Assembly: GCA_038501625.1 (NCBI GenBank)
Contig: JAZAYU010000702.1
Location: 112,682-176,681, forward strand
Direction: 5' to 3'
DNA: 64,000 nt
Source of the DNA: Corbicula japonica
Taxonomy: Eukaryota > Mollusca > Bivalvia > Venerida > Cyrenidae
Shown: one piece after another, positions 14,545 to 27,420 of the stretch
Layout: every line of letters starts with the position of its first letter
Numbering within the stretch: the first letter of the stretch is position 1
Program-made: the position numbers and the translations under genes
Notes under the pieces: model-generated
The model's database searches: none
What the model was told of the DNA's origin: nothing
What the model saw: only the letters and a program-made list of their open reading frames with translations

Positions 14545-15080
14545 ACATGATCGATCCAAGTAAATGTGGTTAGACGGGCTGGATAACCAATTGTGGTACA
14601 TGATGTATCCAAGAAAATGTAGTTATGTGGGTTACATTACCTATTGTGGTGAATGATGGATCCAAGTTAATGTAGTTAGGCAGGTTGTGTTACCAATTGT
14701 GGTACATGATGGATCCAAGTAAATATAGTAAGACGGGTTGGATAACCCATTGTGGTTCATGATGAATCCAAGTAAATTTAGTTAGACGGGCTGGATTACC
14801 CATTGTGGTACATGATGGATCCAAGTAAATGTAGTTAGACAGGTTGGATTGCCCAATATGGTTCATGATGAATCCAAGTAAATTTAGTTAGACGGGTTGG
14901 ATTACCCATTATGGTACATGATGGATCCAAGTAAATGTAAGTATGCGGGTTAGATAACCTATTGTGGTGCATGATGGATCCAAGTAAATGTAGTTAGATG
15001 GGTTGGATTACCCATTGTGATACATTATGGATCAGAGTAAATTTAGTTAGGCATGTTCAATTACCTATTTTTGTTCATGA
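14545..15080. repeat. 53-bp tandem repeat, about 10 copies
   Basis: Unit of about 53 bp with the conserved core acatgatggatccaagtaaa followed by tgtagttagacgggttggattacc. Many units carry a BamHI site (ggatcc). Copies differ by scattered substitutions, so this is older than the 1480-bp duplication to its left. Confidence 0.9.
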
Positions 15081-15675
15081 GCGTCCCATTCAGTAATTGT
15101 GTACGCTTTTGTTAGCAGAAATGTTTATACGTATTTTCTTACATCAAAGATTTTGAAATACTACGACACAAAAGTGCTGTTAGAGAGCAGTATTTACATT
15201 AACCTAACAAACAATCAAGCTTTTGCTGATCATGTGTACTTAGCATGTATACAGTTCCCTCAATATTAACATTTTGGTATCAAGAGTTAACGATCGACTT
15301 AAAGAAAGGTATTCGAATCGAAATAAAACAAAACGAAAATTAAAATCATACACATTCATGTACGATGGATTGACTATAAGTGTAGGTTGAAAACATTTAA
15401 GTCCGTAACTTCAATTATCTGATAATTAATCTATACAAATAAAAGAGAAATAAAACTGGATTCAAGTTTGCAACTGTGGTCTAATGTAAGAAGAGCTTAT
15501 GTATTCAGTCGTTTATATAACCGTCCGATTTGTTGAATTTATTAACACAAACAACTGCATGATTCTGCTCATTGCAAGTATAGCTGTAACAAAGTTGTAG
15601 CGGTATAGGCGTTTGCCTAATTAGACAGCTCGACATCCTAAATAAATATAGTACATGTAACTACATACAACCCTT
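15081..15675. other. No gene seen
   Basis: AT-rich sequence between the 53-bp repeat and the left LTR of the BEL/Pao element. It should contain the insertion target. I could not identify a convincing target duplication: ccctt on the left against cctgt on the right is only a partial match. Confidence 0.5.
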
Positions 15676-16272
15676 TGTTCTGGGACTTGGAATACAAAAC
15701 TTCAACCACGAGAGATGCGCTGACACATTATTTATTCATAGCGATTCTCTGTAATTAAAAATACAACATTCATACAAAACAACATTCATCTAAGATTATC
15801 AGAAATACAAAAACATACATTCATATATAAACAACATCATACTCATTAACTTATAGAAACATAACACAACGGCTCATATATTAATCAAGACATACAATTT
15901 ACAGTCAGAAATATTTATATTAACGCATTCAAATTAATTTCCTAATTTTATTATGAATACTAACTTAATAATAATTGTTAATAATGAATGAATAAATAAT
16001 TTGTTTACCGAATTTGGTCTATTTTTCTTCAAGTCACAGATGTCTTATTATTCTCTCAAAGCCTCTAGGGCGGAAACGGAAGTACACAACAATATTAAAG
16101 TTGACGTCTGCTTAACGTCACGTGGCTATTGACGCCAAGCAGACGTCCACAAATTGGCGTAAAATTTACACTGAAATAGTTTTCATAAATAGACTAAATA
16201 TACAAAATATATTAAATTTAGAACAAATAATTAATTAATAAATATTTAGACACACTTAATACGTTTCTTACA
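15676..16272 (-). repeat. 3' LTR of the BEL/Pao element
   Basis: A 597-bp terminal repeat matching 22422-23023. In element sense it begins TGTAAGAAACG and ends CCCAGAACA, giving TG...CA termini. It is AT-rich apart from a patch near 16060-16160 containing two opposed copies of an acgtctgctt / aagcagacgt motif. Confidence 0.95.
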
Positions 16273-16282
16273 CTCCCCACCA
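16273..16282 (-). promoter_or_regulatory. Polypurine tract before the 3' LTR
   Basis: In element sense the bases GGTGGGGAG sit immediately before the LTR start TGTAAG. This is the position and composition expected of the plus-strand primer of an LTR retrotransposon. Confidence 0.6.
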
Positions 16283-16647
16283 TGAAATTACATAAATTTC
16301 ATAATACATATATATACATCGTTTTGTAATCATGCACTCTATGTATCAGTTACACTCAAATTATTAAGTTACATTAAATTCTAAGTTGTACTCCTATAAA
16401 ACTTAAGTTCAATTATTGTTTCTAACATAAAGAATGTTCAATGAAGTACAAAGAATACTTTTCTAAACGAAACCAAGTAGGTTCAAATACAAATTATTAA
16501 TTATTCTTACAGTTTTTCTATGCATAATAATTTTAGAAAAACACATACTACAACAATTTCACGGTTATCACAATTTCAATTTAAACAATGAACATGAATG
16601 ATTTTAAATTCATTTGTTATTCTTACAACACAGTGTTATATTTGAAG

Positions 16648-18024
16648 TTAAGCTGAACTTTCAAGTAAACAAAGTTTACTTATTGGCCTACTTAATTGAC
16701 CTGATTTAGTTCCGATCACACAGCTTCTTACAAGACCATCTCTACCGAGGTTCACGCCGACAACTCGGGCTTAAGGCCACTGTCCTCTGGGAACATTGTC
16801 AACTGCAACAAGAACAACGTCGTCTTTCTTTATGTTTAGAGTTTTACGTTGCCATTTTTGGCGTTTCTGAAGTAGTGGTAAGTACTCTCTCAATCATCGT
16901 CTCCAGAATACATCAGCTAAATATTGGATTTGTCTCCACCACCGTTTTTCGTAAATATCTTGCTTTTTGAAGGTACCAACAGGTAAACACTGGTTAGATT
17001 TCATCAACAGTAGCATATTCGGCGTTAATGCCGGTGGATCTCTGGGATCACTGCTTACAGGTGTGAAAGGTCTATCATTCAGAATTTTCTCAGCATCAGC
17101 CATCAATGTTAGTAACTGCTCGTCGTTAAGTATTTGTTCTCTGACGAGAGATTTCAATATAACTCTGGCTGAACCAATCAAACGTTCCCATGCTCCTCCC
17201 ATATGGCTTGCATTTGGAGGGTTGAAATGCCATTCAATGTCATTCTGGGTAAAGTATCTATTGAGTTTGGACTGGTTCCATAGCTGCAGCGATGTTCTTA
17301 GTTCAGTTTCACCACGAACGAGATTGGTTCCGTTGTCACTGAACACTTTCTGCGGGCGTCCACGTCGACTTTGAAAGCTTTGAAATGCAGATATGAAAGA
17401 ATCAGTGGACAGACTCTGGGTAATTTCAAAATGAACCGCGCGTGACGTCAAACACGTAAAAATGCAGCAATAACGCTTTTCTTGTCCACGAGATGTTTTC
17501 ACGATGAACGGTCCAAAATAATCAATTCCAATATTTGAAAATGGCGGCATATCCGGTGTCAATTTCTCATCAAGCAATGGCGCCATCTGTTGAGTCATTA
17601 ATGGGGTGTGTTGTCGTCTGCATACGATACAACTTCTCACGATATGCTTAACTGCGCTTGGTCCGTGCAGAATTTAGTATTTCTCACGTGAAAGTGAAAG
17701 TACATTCTCTTTTCCGACATGACCATTATGCTCGTGAATATGTCTTATGATAAGTTTTGTCACATGGTGTTTGCTAGGCAATACGATTGGATATTTGTTT
17801 GGATGTTCGGATTGTAATCGGCCTTGTACTCTGTTCAAGTCATTGTGTATGACAGGGTTTAAAGAGGCTAAACAGCTGTCTTTCCTTACAGGCTCCATAT
17901 TCTGTAGACGTTTTCTCTCGTTAACAAACGACATACGTTGTATCAATGCTAGCACGCTGTGTTCCGCCATGTTGATTTCATCTAGGTTTAAGTCACCTTT
18001 ACTCAGTTTCAAAGTATGGTTCAT
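16648..18024 (-). pseudogene. BEL/Pao integrase and C-terminal region, broken
   Basis: The last part of pol: inserts the cDNA into chromosomes. In order it shows the H2C2 zinc-binding segment (IIRHIHEHNGHVGKENVL, near 17710-17760, then CIVC near 17620), the catalytic core with GIDYFGPF, FSDNGTNL and GGAWERL supplying the D, D and E residues, and a C-terminal tail ending at a TAA at 16648. In-frame stops interrupt it at 18037-18039 (TGA, just upstream), 17674-17676 (TAA), 16894-16896 (TGA) and 16771-16773 (TAA). The catalytic residues survive, so damage is mainly nonsense. Frame is shared with the RT segment upstream. Confidence 0.92.
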
Positions 18025-18204
18025 ATATTTACGCCTTCAGTATGTCTTGTATCTAAGTAACCATGCAACGGCTTTTCTCAGCTTAGTCCAACTGGAGTAT
18101 CTGTTAATAAAATGTTGAAGGGGTTCCATTTCTGAAACAGTCGTGTTGACAGCAACTTCTTTCTTCACCTCATTGTCATCTTCGTCTGCTTGAAATTGTA
18201 TTTG

Positions 18205-19284
18205 TTAGCTTGGCCAGTGGCTCTCATCTTTCTGAAGGAACTCTGGTCCATGCATCCAAAATTTCATTGTCTCTAAGTCATTGGCGTGCATTCCTCTAGA
18301 AGCGACATCTGCCGGATTAGAAGAAGTATCTACATATCGCCATTGGTCCTGCGAGGTCAAATCATGAATTTCACTCACCCTGTTTCCTACGAAGGTTTTG
18401 AATCTACGAGATTCGTTTTTAATGTATCCGAGAACAATCATAGAGTCGGTCCAGAATGTCACTTTGTCGATGTTTATTTCTAGGTCGTCTGCTACTAGTG
18501 CATAAAGCCGGGAAGCAACAACCGCTCCTGAAAGTTCAAGCCTCGGTATAGAAGTCTGCTTTAGTGGTGCTAATCGGGATTTTCCAGTCACAAGGGAGCA
18601 CGAAATCACGTTTTTGTCATCTTGTAATCTTAAATACACGCATGCGCCATAGCCAAGTTGAGAACCGTCACAGAATACATGTAGCTGGGCGTGTTTTAAG
18701 CTTCCAAAATTCTGTGGTTTAAAACATCTCCTCACAGAGACCTCCTCTAAATATGGAAGTGTATCTAACCAATTTCTCCATTCAATTTCGTATTTTTCAG
18801 GAATAGGATCGTCCCAAGAAAGCTTCTGTCTACATAGATTTTGTATTATAGCCTTGGCACGTAGTGTTACTGGTGCCACAAGTCCAAGGGGGTCAAATAT
18901 AGAACTGACGACGGAAAGGATGCCGCGTCTTGTAATGGGTTTTTCGCTTACTTTGACCTTAAATCTGAGTTCATCTTTTTCCACGTCCCACTGAACACCG
19001 AGGGCACGATCTACTGGTAAGCTGTCGCTCTTATTGAGATTCATTATAGATGGCGCTCGTTCGGACTCTGGAATGGATTCTACGACATCTCTTTTGTTGC
19101 TAAGCCATTTTGTCAAACGAAATCCTCCTCTCCATAGCAATGACTGTAGGTCTGAGGCTAGCTTGATTGCTTTCTCATCTGAAGAGACTGATTTCAAGCA
19201 ATCATTAACGTAAAAGTTTTTATTAACTGTGTTGACTACATCCGGTTTATACAGGTGTGCATTATCTGATGCTGTTCGTCTCAA
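18205..19284 (-). pseudogene. BEL/Pao reverse transcriptase (C-terminal half) and RNase H, broken
   Basis: Copies element RNA into DNA and removes the RNA strand. The segment opens just after an in-frame TAA and carries FYVNDCLKS at residues ~26-34, where active BEL/Pao RTs have YVDD; GAT to AAT at about 19215 removes one catalytic aspartate. RNase H follows with FCDGSQLGYGACV (~205), PRLELSG (~245), WTDSMIVLGYI (~275) and ADVASRG (~325), so its acidic residues look intact. It ends at TAA 18205-18207, after which the frame stays open into the integrase region. The YVND change alone should abolish polymerase activity. Confidence 0.93.
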
Positions 19285-19308
19285 TGCATATGCTGTGCAA
19301 CTTGGGGA

Positions 19309-21180
19309 TTAGGTCACGCCGAATAAGTGTACCAGCATTTGATAGCATTTAGGTCGTTGAGTTATGTCACCTCCAGGCCACCAAAGAAACCGCAGTGCTT
19401 CACAATCTTCATCTTCGACACGAACTTGGTGAAACATAGCCTCGATGTCGGCCGCTATAGCAACGGGTTCTTGTCGAAATCTGATTAAAACTCCGACCAG
19501 GTTGTTCATGAAGTCGTGTCCTTGTAAAAGCTGACTATTCAGAGAAATCCCTTTGTACTTTGCCGCGCAGTCGAATACGACTCTTACTTTCCCGGGTTTA
19601 TTCGGATTGATCACAGGGTGGTGGGGTAAGTACCACACGCGATTACTGTCAGACTCAATGTTTGCAACTTCCTTCGCATGTCCTTTCTGAATATAGTCAG
19701 TTATTGATGCACAGTACATTTTATGTAGCTCGGGATCACGTGCCAACTTCTTCTTCAAATTATCAAGACGAGCATGCGCAAGAATCAAGTTATTAGGCAT
19801 TATTGCTTTGTCGTCACGCCACGGTAATCTCAATTTGTAATGCCCATTTTCATATTTTAATGAAGTGTCCATAGCTTTTAAGGCTTTCTTGTCTTCTAAA
19901 GACATCGAATTTCTGTCTACTTTCACTTTGTCATCGAAGTCAGTAGTCCACATTTTCTCTAGTTGTTGTTGCAACAACATGTCAGCTGATTGCTGAAAAT
20001 TTACATTAGCTGTTTTCTGTGTTGTAGTGTCTGTAACAGGTCCGCGCACTGCCCAGCCTAGCTGAGTTCTAATAGCGTATGGTTGATTATGGCGGCCTGA
20101 ACGCACTTCTAAAGGTATATGTGCTTTCGGTGCGTCTGTTCCTATAAGGAGTATCACAGAGCTAGAGTCTATTTCGGGAATGTCTATCTCGGATAAGTAT
20201 GGTATATTTCTGAAGTCAGCATTTCTAGCCGCAGATCTAGTAGATACCGGAAGAGATTTGACTGACCAAACTTTTCTTAACGTAACGTCATTTCCGCCTG
20301 ACGCCGGTTGCACGTGCAAATCTACTTCATGTCCTTGGACGGTAATTCCGGACAAGCTTGCCGTAGACATCTGGAACGTCACAGGTTTACTGGGAAAGTT
20401 GAGTGTTTTCAATAATCTTTCATCGCACAATGTTTTATCAGCTCCCTCGTCGAGCAGAGCATAAGTCTTACAAAACGTTCCACTGCCACCTCTCACGAGC
20501 ACGGGTATTATGCCTAAAGAGTTTTTAACATATGATCCGCCGGTAGTTGCGCAATTTACAATTGATTGTTGCGCTGTGTGATCAGATTTGCTAGTATCTA
20601 CCCATCTATGTAAAAGAAAGTGGTGCTTAGATTTGCATTCAGTTACATTGCGTCCAGCTTGTTTTCTACAAACGTTGGAAAAATGATTACCCTTTAAACA
20701 ATTAAAACATAGTTTGTTCTTTTTTACAAACTGTTCCCTGTCATTTAAATTCATGGCTGTAAACTTTGTACATGAAGCCAGATCTACACAATTACCTGAG
20801 CAACAATAACATTTGCGAGGGGGCTTATACATGGGAGTGCTAACTGCACTGTTTGTAGCAAAAATTGTAACACTATTTTTACGAGTTGCAGAATTTGGTT
20901 TTGACTTAAAGGTTCTTCCTTCAGCAGACTTACCACAACTTTTCTCATTTGCAAGGTCAAGGCCATAGAGTGAAGTTGCGACACGGGCCTTTTCCTTTAC
21001 GAATTTCACCAGATCTGAAAAGACTGGTTCCCTACCTGATTCAGTAATTGAGTATGCAATATCTACCCACCTGCTACGGACGTTCATAGGTAAACGTCTT
21101 ACAATGCGACGTAAATTGTCTGTGTTATTTATGTCTGAGTTAAAACCTAATTGGAACAAAGTAATTGCACATTTTCTCAT
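19309..21180 (-). pseudogene. BEL/Pao gag C-terminus, protease and RT N-terminal half
   Basis: 623 codons. In order: the gag tail; a knuckle CFNCLKGNHFSNVC (C-x2-C-x4-H-x4-C) at about residue 160; a retropepsin-like domain with YALLDEGAD at about 240 (DEGA instead of the usual DSGA or DTGA); then RT fingers and palm with KVRVVFDCAAKYKGISLN (~545) and AIAADIEAMFHQVRV (~590). The frame ends at TAA near 19306-19311, in the middle of the RT, and continues in the same frame into the next segment, so a single substitution splits the RT. Its start at 21180 is just the first ATG after the gag frameshift, not a true protein start. Confidence 0.92.
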
Positions 21181-21188
21181 TTCAAGAG

Positions 21189-22340
21189 CTAAATCGGACA
21201 GACCATCAGTATCAAACGCCTTAATAGATTCTCATTAACAAGTTTATCTACATAACTTCTGGCAATGTTATAAGGCCTACCGTATCTTGAATACAAAATG
21301 TCTCTTGTCCGCTTATAACCTTCACTAGGACTCAACAGTACACAGTCTTCTATAGCACTCTTTGCTTCTCCGTTACAGTACTGTATCAAGTAACAAAGTC
21401 GTAATCTGTCGTCACGAACTCTGCATTCAATGTTTGTTTCGAAGTTTTTCACAAATTTGGAGTACTCCAATGTTGAACCGCTGAATCTCAGGAGCTCCGG
21501 CTTTGGTAAGTTGAACCCTTCTTGTAACGTATTTGCCAGAAACTGAAAATCTGATTCTATGCTAGTGTCTTCTGTATTTCTCGAAACGCTCGGCCGTTTC
21601 TCAATTGAATGCGCGTTTTGATTCACTGATGCATTATTGCACTGTTTCATTATAAAATGAGAGCTGTTCGGTGCATTCATTATCTCGCAGTCATCATGCG
21701 TAGTTCTCGTGCTTTTATCAGATCGTTCATGACCGGAAGTGACATTATTTACTGTTGTCTGCTTAACATATGACGAGTCTTGCACGTGCTCACCAGTTTC
21801 TTCCTCCAATGCCTCTTGCCACACCGACTCTTCAAGTCGCGCTTGTTCTAATTCACACTGATATTCCAGTTCTCGCTCTTGAATTTCAATTTCTCTGCGC
21901 GCACATTCCAGTTCGTGTTTTTTCTTAAGAGAATTTAGTTTCTGTTCTGCAATCAGACGTTTAGCTTTGGAACTCGCTAAATTCGTCTTACAGGTTGATG
22001 ATGCATTACTGCAAATTTCATCATCAATTGATTTGCTGGGAGATTTCCATTGTTCGAACCTTTCCTGGAACTCTTTAAAATTATTAAGGCAACGCTCGTA
22101 TGTTTGTTCCAAGTTTTAATGATCTTTGGGCTCTTCACACAAGTCAAGACACTCTAGGTGTACGTTCTCGTAAACGTTAAATCTTTCACACAATTTTGCG
22201 TACAAGCTCTCTACAAGTTCATCATTTTCATGAGAAATCATGTATTGTTCTATATCCTTGTATAGTTTCGTCAGTTGCGCACCATGCGCCGACCTCGATC
22301 GCTTAAGCCCTTGAAAAGTTTTATTTTCTGTTTCTGCCAT
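21189..22340 (-). pseudogene. BEL/Pao gag N-terminal region, broken
   Basis: Structural (capsid) part of the element. The natural start is the ATG at 22340 (MAETENKTFQGLKR), close behind the 5' LTR. A TAA at 22116-22118 interrupts codon 75, and the same frame then runs on to 21189. A strongly charged stretch rich in E, K, R and L at about 21840-21980 is likely coiled coil. The capsid-like segment LPKPELLRFSGSTLEYSKFV, typical of BEL/Pao gag, lies near 21450-21510. A 1-nt frame change near 21190-21240 separates this part from the rest of gag-pol; a programmed frameshift is possible but mutation is simpler given the other damage. Confidence 0.88.
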
Positions 22341-22421
22341 ACCTTTATTTAAAGAAATTCGTCACTGCTTCTTCAGTGGATCTTCATCGACGGCTGTATT
22401 CGATAGAACTGATTCGAGAAT

Positions 22422-23023
22422 TGTTCTGGGACTTGGAATACAAAACTTCAACTACGAGAGATGCGCTGACAAATTATTTATTCATAGCGATTCTCTGTAA
22501 TTAAAAATACAACATTCATACAAAACAACATTCATCTAAGATTATCAGAAATACAAAAACATACATTCATATATAAACAACATCATACTCATTAACTTAT
22601 AGAAACATAACACAACGGCTCATATATTAATCAAGACATAAAATTTACAGTCAGAAATATTTATATTAACGCATTCAAATTAATTTCCTAATTTTATTAT
22701 GAATACTAACTTAATAATAATTGTTAATAATGAATGAATAAATAATTTGTTTACCGAATTTGGTCTATTTTTCTTCAAGTCAAAGATGTCTTATTATTCT
22801 CTCAAAGCCTCTAGGGCGGAAACGGAAGTACAAAACAATATTAAAGTTGACGTCTGCTTAACGTCACGTGGCTTTTGACGCCAAGCAGACGTACAAAAAT
22901 TGGCGTAAAATTTACACTGAAATAGTTTTCATAAATAGACTAAATGTACAAAATATATTAAATTTAGAACAATTTATACATCAAATTAATAAATATTTAG
23001 AAACACTTAATACGTTTCTTACG
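22422..23023 (-). repeat. 5' LTR of the BEL/Pao element
   Basis: A 602-bp terminal repeat nearly identical to 15676-16272. Its outer end is changed (cttacg where the other LTR has cttaca). Element transcription would start inside it and run to lower coordinates. The sequence just inside the element does not begin with TGG, so the tRNA primer site was not identified. Confidence 0.95.
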
Positions 23024-23135
23024 CCTGTAATGTTTAGCCTCCAAATGAACTCATTTGCGCCGATGATAGCTTTCTAAATTTTAACAATTTAAAATGCAAG
23101 TGTTTAAACGTATAAATTATGAAAAGATCCAGTTT

Positions 23136-23640
23136 GATCCAGTTTGCTTGGCAGTGCCATTAAGTACGAGCTGGTTTCCCGAGAAATGTTCCAGATTGGT
23201 CCAGTTTGCTTGGAAGTGCCATTAACTACGAGCTGGTTTCCGGAGAAATGTTCCAGATTGGTCCAGTTTGCTTGGAAGTGCCATTAACTACGAGCTGGTT
23301 TCCGGGGAAATGTTCCAGATTGGTCCAGTTTGCTTGGCAGTGCCATTAACTACGAGCTGGTTTCCGGAGAAATGTTCTAGATTGGTCCAGTTTGCTTGGC
23401 GGTTTCATTAACTACGAGCTGGTTTCCGGATAAATGTTCCAGATTGGTCCAGTTTGCTTGGCAGTGCCATTAACTACGAGCTGGTTTCCGGAAATATGTT
23501 CCCGATTGGTCCAGTCTGCTTGGCAGTGCCATTAACTACGAGCTGGTTTCCGGAAAAATGTTCCCGATTGGTCCAGTTTGCTTTGCAGTGCCATTCACTA
23601 CGAGCTGGTTTCCGGAGAAATGTTCGGTTGTAACCGATGT
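23136..23640. repeat. 62-bp tandem repeat, about 8 copies
   Basis: Unit of about 62 bp with the cores gtccagtttgcttggcagtg and ccattaactacgagctggtt. Two minus-strand reading frames that cross it are by-products of the repeat. It starts 113 bp after the right LTR of the BEL/Pao element. Confidence 0.9.
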
Positions 23641-26600
23641 ATAAGGGCAAAATAAGAGTGCATACGTTAGATAGTGCCAAGAAAATGAAAAAGTAGGGGA
23701 AATAACTTTTTTATTTAAAGAATCGCGTTTCATGTACACGTACCTGACTTTAACGTACTTGACAGTCATTTTTTTTTAATTTTCTGCTATGCAATCAATA
23801 TATAAACTGCCAAAAATGCATGTTTTACTTAAATAAAAAATAAGACTGCATGGAAAACGAAGAACAATGATACGGAAATATAATTTCATAACTACGGACG
23901 AGCAAGTTTATATACTATTTAACGTACCTGACAAATTCTAACGTCCCACCTGTAATTTTATTTTCTCTCAATTAATCTTAGATTTGATGATTCGACGAGT
24001 GCATTTTAGTTGCTTTCATTCCACATAATTATACTTTAAGACTTAGTAAGCCAAAGTTTGATGTTTGTTGGTGACGTCTACGTTTGTTAAAGTAAGTTTA
24101 AAAGCATTTAACGTTCATGACCAGTATATTTGCGACAATCATTTAATAAATCTAGGTTAGTCAGTTTATCGGAGAATTGTATAATTTTAATTTACTTCGA
24201 ATAAACTATGCCATACCCGTTAAAACATGGCCTAACATCGGTGTTTTGTTTCCTAATAAGCTTAGGGTTTACCTTAATATTAATATAGACCCCTTTGCGA
24301 CAGACTATTTCTATGAATTTTCGGCTATTCTGATGTCAATTATTACGATATGAATAATTATAATTCTATTCTAGTGTTCGTATGCTGTTTGCTATATATT
24401 AACCATATCGAAATACGAGTTGAACCAACATTTCTTGCTAATGTCACTCATGGAAATGACTGCGACATGAAAAAATTGAAAATGTCATTTTATCTGACAT
24501 TCAATGTTAAAAGTCCATATTAAAGTGTATCCAGACACGAGTCCTCCTTTGGCAAATAAAAGCTATCGTATGTAAATTGTGAAGAGGTAATACATTTTAA
24601 CCTGATATCATTTCTAATATTTTATGGCTAACATTTTAAAGTTTACATACTGACTTCGTACTGACTATGTTCGCAGTGTATGGGAGCTAATTTTTTCTAC
24701 ATGTTGCTTTTCTTGATATTCGTTACTTTTAAAATTGGTGTATAACTCAAGTATATTGCATACTAACAGAAACAAGAATTTTAGCTTTCTTAAAAAAAAC
24801 TAATTATAAAATACGAAACTTCAGTTTGATCGACACCAGTCATATATCGGTCAGATCGAGAACATTTTTATTCGAACAGCAGCGCTTTTAAATTAGACAT
24901 CTAAAACATGTTATCTCAGCTAAACGTTTTGATCTAAAGCCATATCTGGAAGATTCTTGTGTCATCGCTCTGTACATACCTGCTGACGATAATAGAAGAA
25001 ATATGAGTCTATATGGGAGTCTAAATAATTTCAGAAATATATTATTAATGCAAATACTCTGTCCATTACGTAAAAGCTTGACCTGCAAGATAGTAATTAA
25101 GAGGAATATGTATACAGTTAAACTAAAACTATTAATTAGTAACGGATACACGTACCTACAACCTGTATGAAATTTATATGAAATGCATAAATTACTAAAA
25201 ATGAAGCATAGCGTATTAATATGATCTCATGTCTGACTATGTTTATGTTTCGACCGAACTCTTAGATAGAACAGGAATAACAAGCTATTGTTTTGAGTGC
25301 CGGCATTATACGTCCTTATTGTGTGCAGTGACACCAGATAATGGTCTAAAACGTTATAAAATCTTATAGGAACATTGTGTTATCTTAACTTCCGATTATG
25401 AATCATAAGGTTAAGTTTTAATATGTTGTGATTTGGAATGTAGAATTTGATTTGGAATGTAGAATGAAATGAAATACGTTCCAAAGTTCCGGAGAAAAGT
25501 TCTGGAGAAAAGATCAAATTTGCTCACTTCCTTAGATTCCAGTTTTATATGCCATAAAATATAATTGAATTTGACTTGATGTCTCCTTATTATACGTTAT
25601 AGCACGAGGTGTATCAGGTTAAACTTTATTTTTCCGTTCAACGAGCTTTATTTTAGTATATTGATGCGATGCAAGACAAAAACTTAGGTTCGAATATGCA
25701 CTATTGGTAATAGCTTTTCCTTGTTTCCGTGTTAGAATCTATAATAAAAGTTTGGAACAGTTGTGAAAATTAATATTTAAAATGTTTTACTACATGAATA
25801 AAATATCCATATTTTACTAAACACGTGTATTTTTTTTATCTCTGAGGGACCAACACTTAGCACTTTTCTGCAATTTATAGAAACAAAAAAAAAACAACAC
25901 TGTTTCTAACTTTTCAAAACAAATGACAGATAATAGAAATGAAAACATGTTTGGATCACGCTAACATCTGGAAATGGATGTTTTGGCGTCTTTTTTAACA
26001 CATGTGTATGTCCAGAACAAATCTCACGACGTCTTCATACGCATTGGTGGAGATTTATGCTGTTTAGTATTCTTGCAGATTTATACATATTGGTTACTGA
26101 GTGATTCAACAAGTTTCCACATGTAACAATAACCTTACATGTAATTATAAAACAGAAATAGCAAAGAATGTTCTAAGATGCAAGATGCTATATATTAATT
26201 GATCATGTTATTCCGACGGCCCTATAGATAAAAGGCCACCAAACACGATGAAACATGTAGTTTACTTTAAACCGCACATATCTATAAAGAACAAGCTCTG
26301 CAAACAAATGGCGTGATTTACAATTTCAACTTAAGAAAACTAAACAAACACTAAGCATACAGCTGTTATAAATTGTTTGATTCTCCTGTAAGACGTAAGA
26401 TGGGTGTTTCAATAAATCAAGAAATTTTGAAGTGCTATATCACGCACTTAATAAAGTAAAGTTGTTACGGCTTGTCTCTTAGAAATAAAAACGACGATTA
26501 CATGCGCTTATGGCGCCAAACCAAACAGTGCAACGTTTGACAATAGTACAATACCATCAACTTTATGAAATTATGGATAGATTCCATTATGTTTTGAACC

Positions 26601-27420
26601 GTTTCAAAAGGTAACAGCGAGGAACATCTTTTTTCTATGAGAATTGTGAGTGTGGTACCTTATTTATTAATTATTATTTCTACTAGGTAATTAACCTTTT
26701 TAAAATGCCACTTGTTACCATTTATCTCCTCAGCACGTAGACCACCTTTATAGACATTGCACACGGTTATTAAAATCCCGTATTTTTATCAATAAATATT
26801 TTTTAATAAAGAAAATGACGTGTATCAGTTTATTGCAATTTGCCGAATTAACACTTTAAACACTACGGAATAGAATACGACAATACTTAAAGTACTTGTA
26901 ACAAAAAAGCCGAAGAAAAGAGATATTATAATAATTACTATAACATAGATTGAATTTATAAAAATTGCTGATTTATACATGCTGTAGAAACAATTTAAGT
27001 GAAACACATTCACGATGACAGCCAAACCTCTTCTTTAAAACACCACTAACTAGACCTTTGTACAAGGTAATCTTACATTTGTTGAGTTCTCTTCGTCCAG
27101 TCCTACCGCAGACAAGAATCTAATTTTATACATGTGTGTGCAAATTTCATTATTTTGGGAACTTCTTTTGAATAAGTTTTGGTTTTAAAAAGTTTGATAA
27201 AAATCTATCCTATTAGAGAATAGACCGACCACAAGGACATAGACTCATAATAGAGGCTAGCTCATTCATGGAATTAAGCGTATATTTTTTAGAAATACAG
27301 TAACAGGCATTTTAGGCCGGTATTATCCGTAAGTTAGGATATTTTATCCATGTGTATGCTAGTTGTACACATATAGTATAGTAATTGTACATAATAACAC
27401 TACCTTTGTCTTTAAAAAAA
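23641..27420. other. Long AT-rich stretch without a recognisable gene
   Basis: 3.8 kb without a convincing coding region; the longest frames (24888-25151 and 26825-27025, minus) are low-complexity and hydrophobic. About 70 bp at 24530-24600 (cagacacgagtcctcctttg) resembles 32600-32680, suggesting an old dispersed repeat. Nothing else was recognised. Confidence 0.55.

Larger units (their letters stand above)
15676..23023 (-). mobile_element. BEL/Pao LTR retrotransposon, complete but decayed
   Basis: A 7.35-kb element read on the minus strand with LTRs at both ends (15676-16272 and 22422-23023), TG...CA LTR termini in the left copy, a purine-rich tract beside the 3' LTR, and gag-pol between. 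Domain order is gag with zinc knuckle, aspartic protease, RT, RNase H, integrase, which is the BEL/Pao order. The whole pol lies in one frame, interrupted by six nonsense codons (19306, 18205, 18037, 17674, 16894, 16771 regions). Gag has one more stop (22116-22118) and one frameshift (about 21190-21240). The RT catalytic motif is YVND instead of YVDD. The element cannot move by itself. LTR similarity is high, so the insertion is not very old. Confidence 0.95.

Noticed and set aside
16967..17374. 135-codon plus-strand frame
   Set aside because: Antisense shadow of the BEL/Pao integrase.
15671..23028. Target-site duplication of the BEL/Pao element (ccctt / cctgt)
   Set aside because: Only three of five bases match, so it is not convincing.
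23474..23769. Minus-strand frames of 68 and 77 codons
   Set aside because: By-products of the 62-bp repeat.
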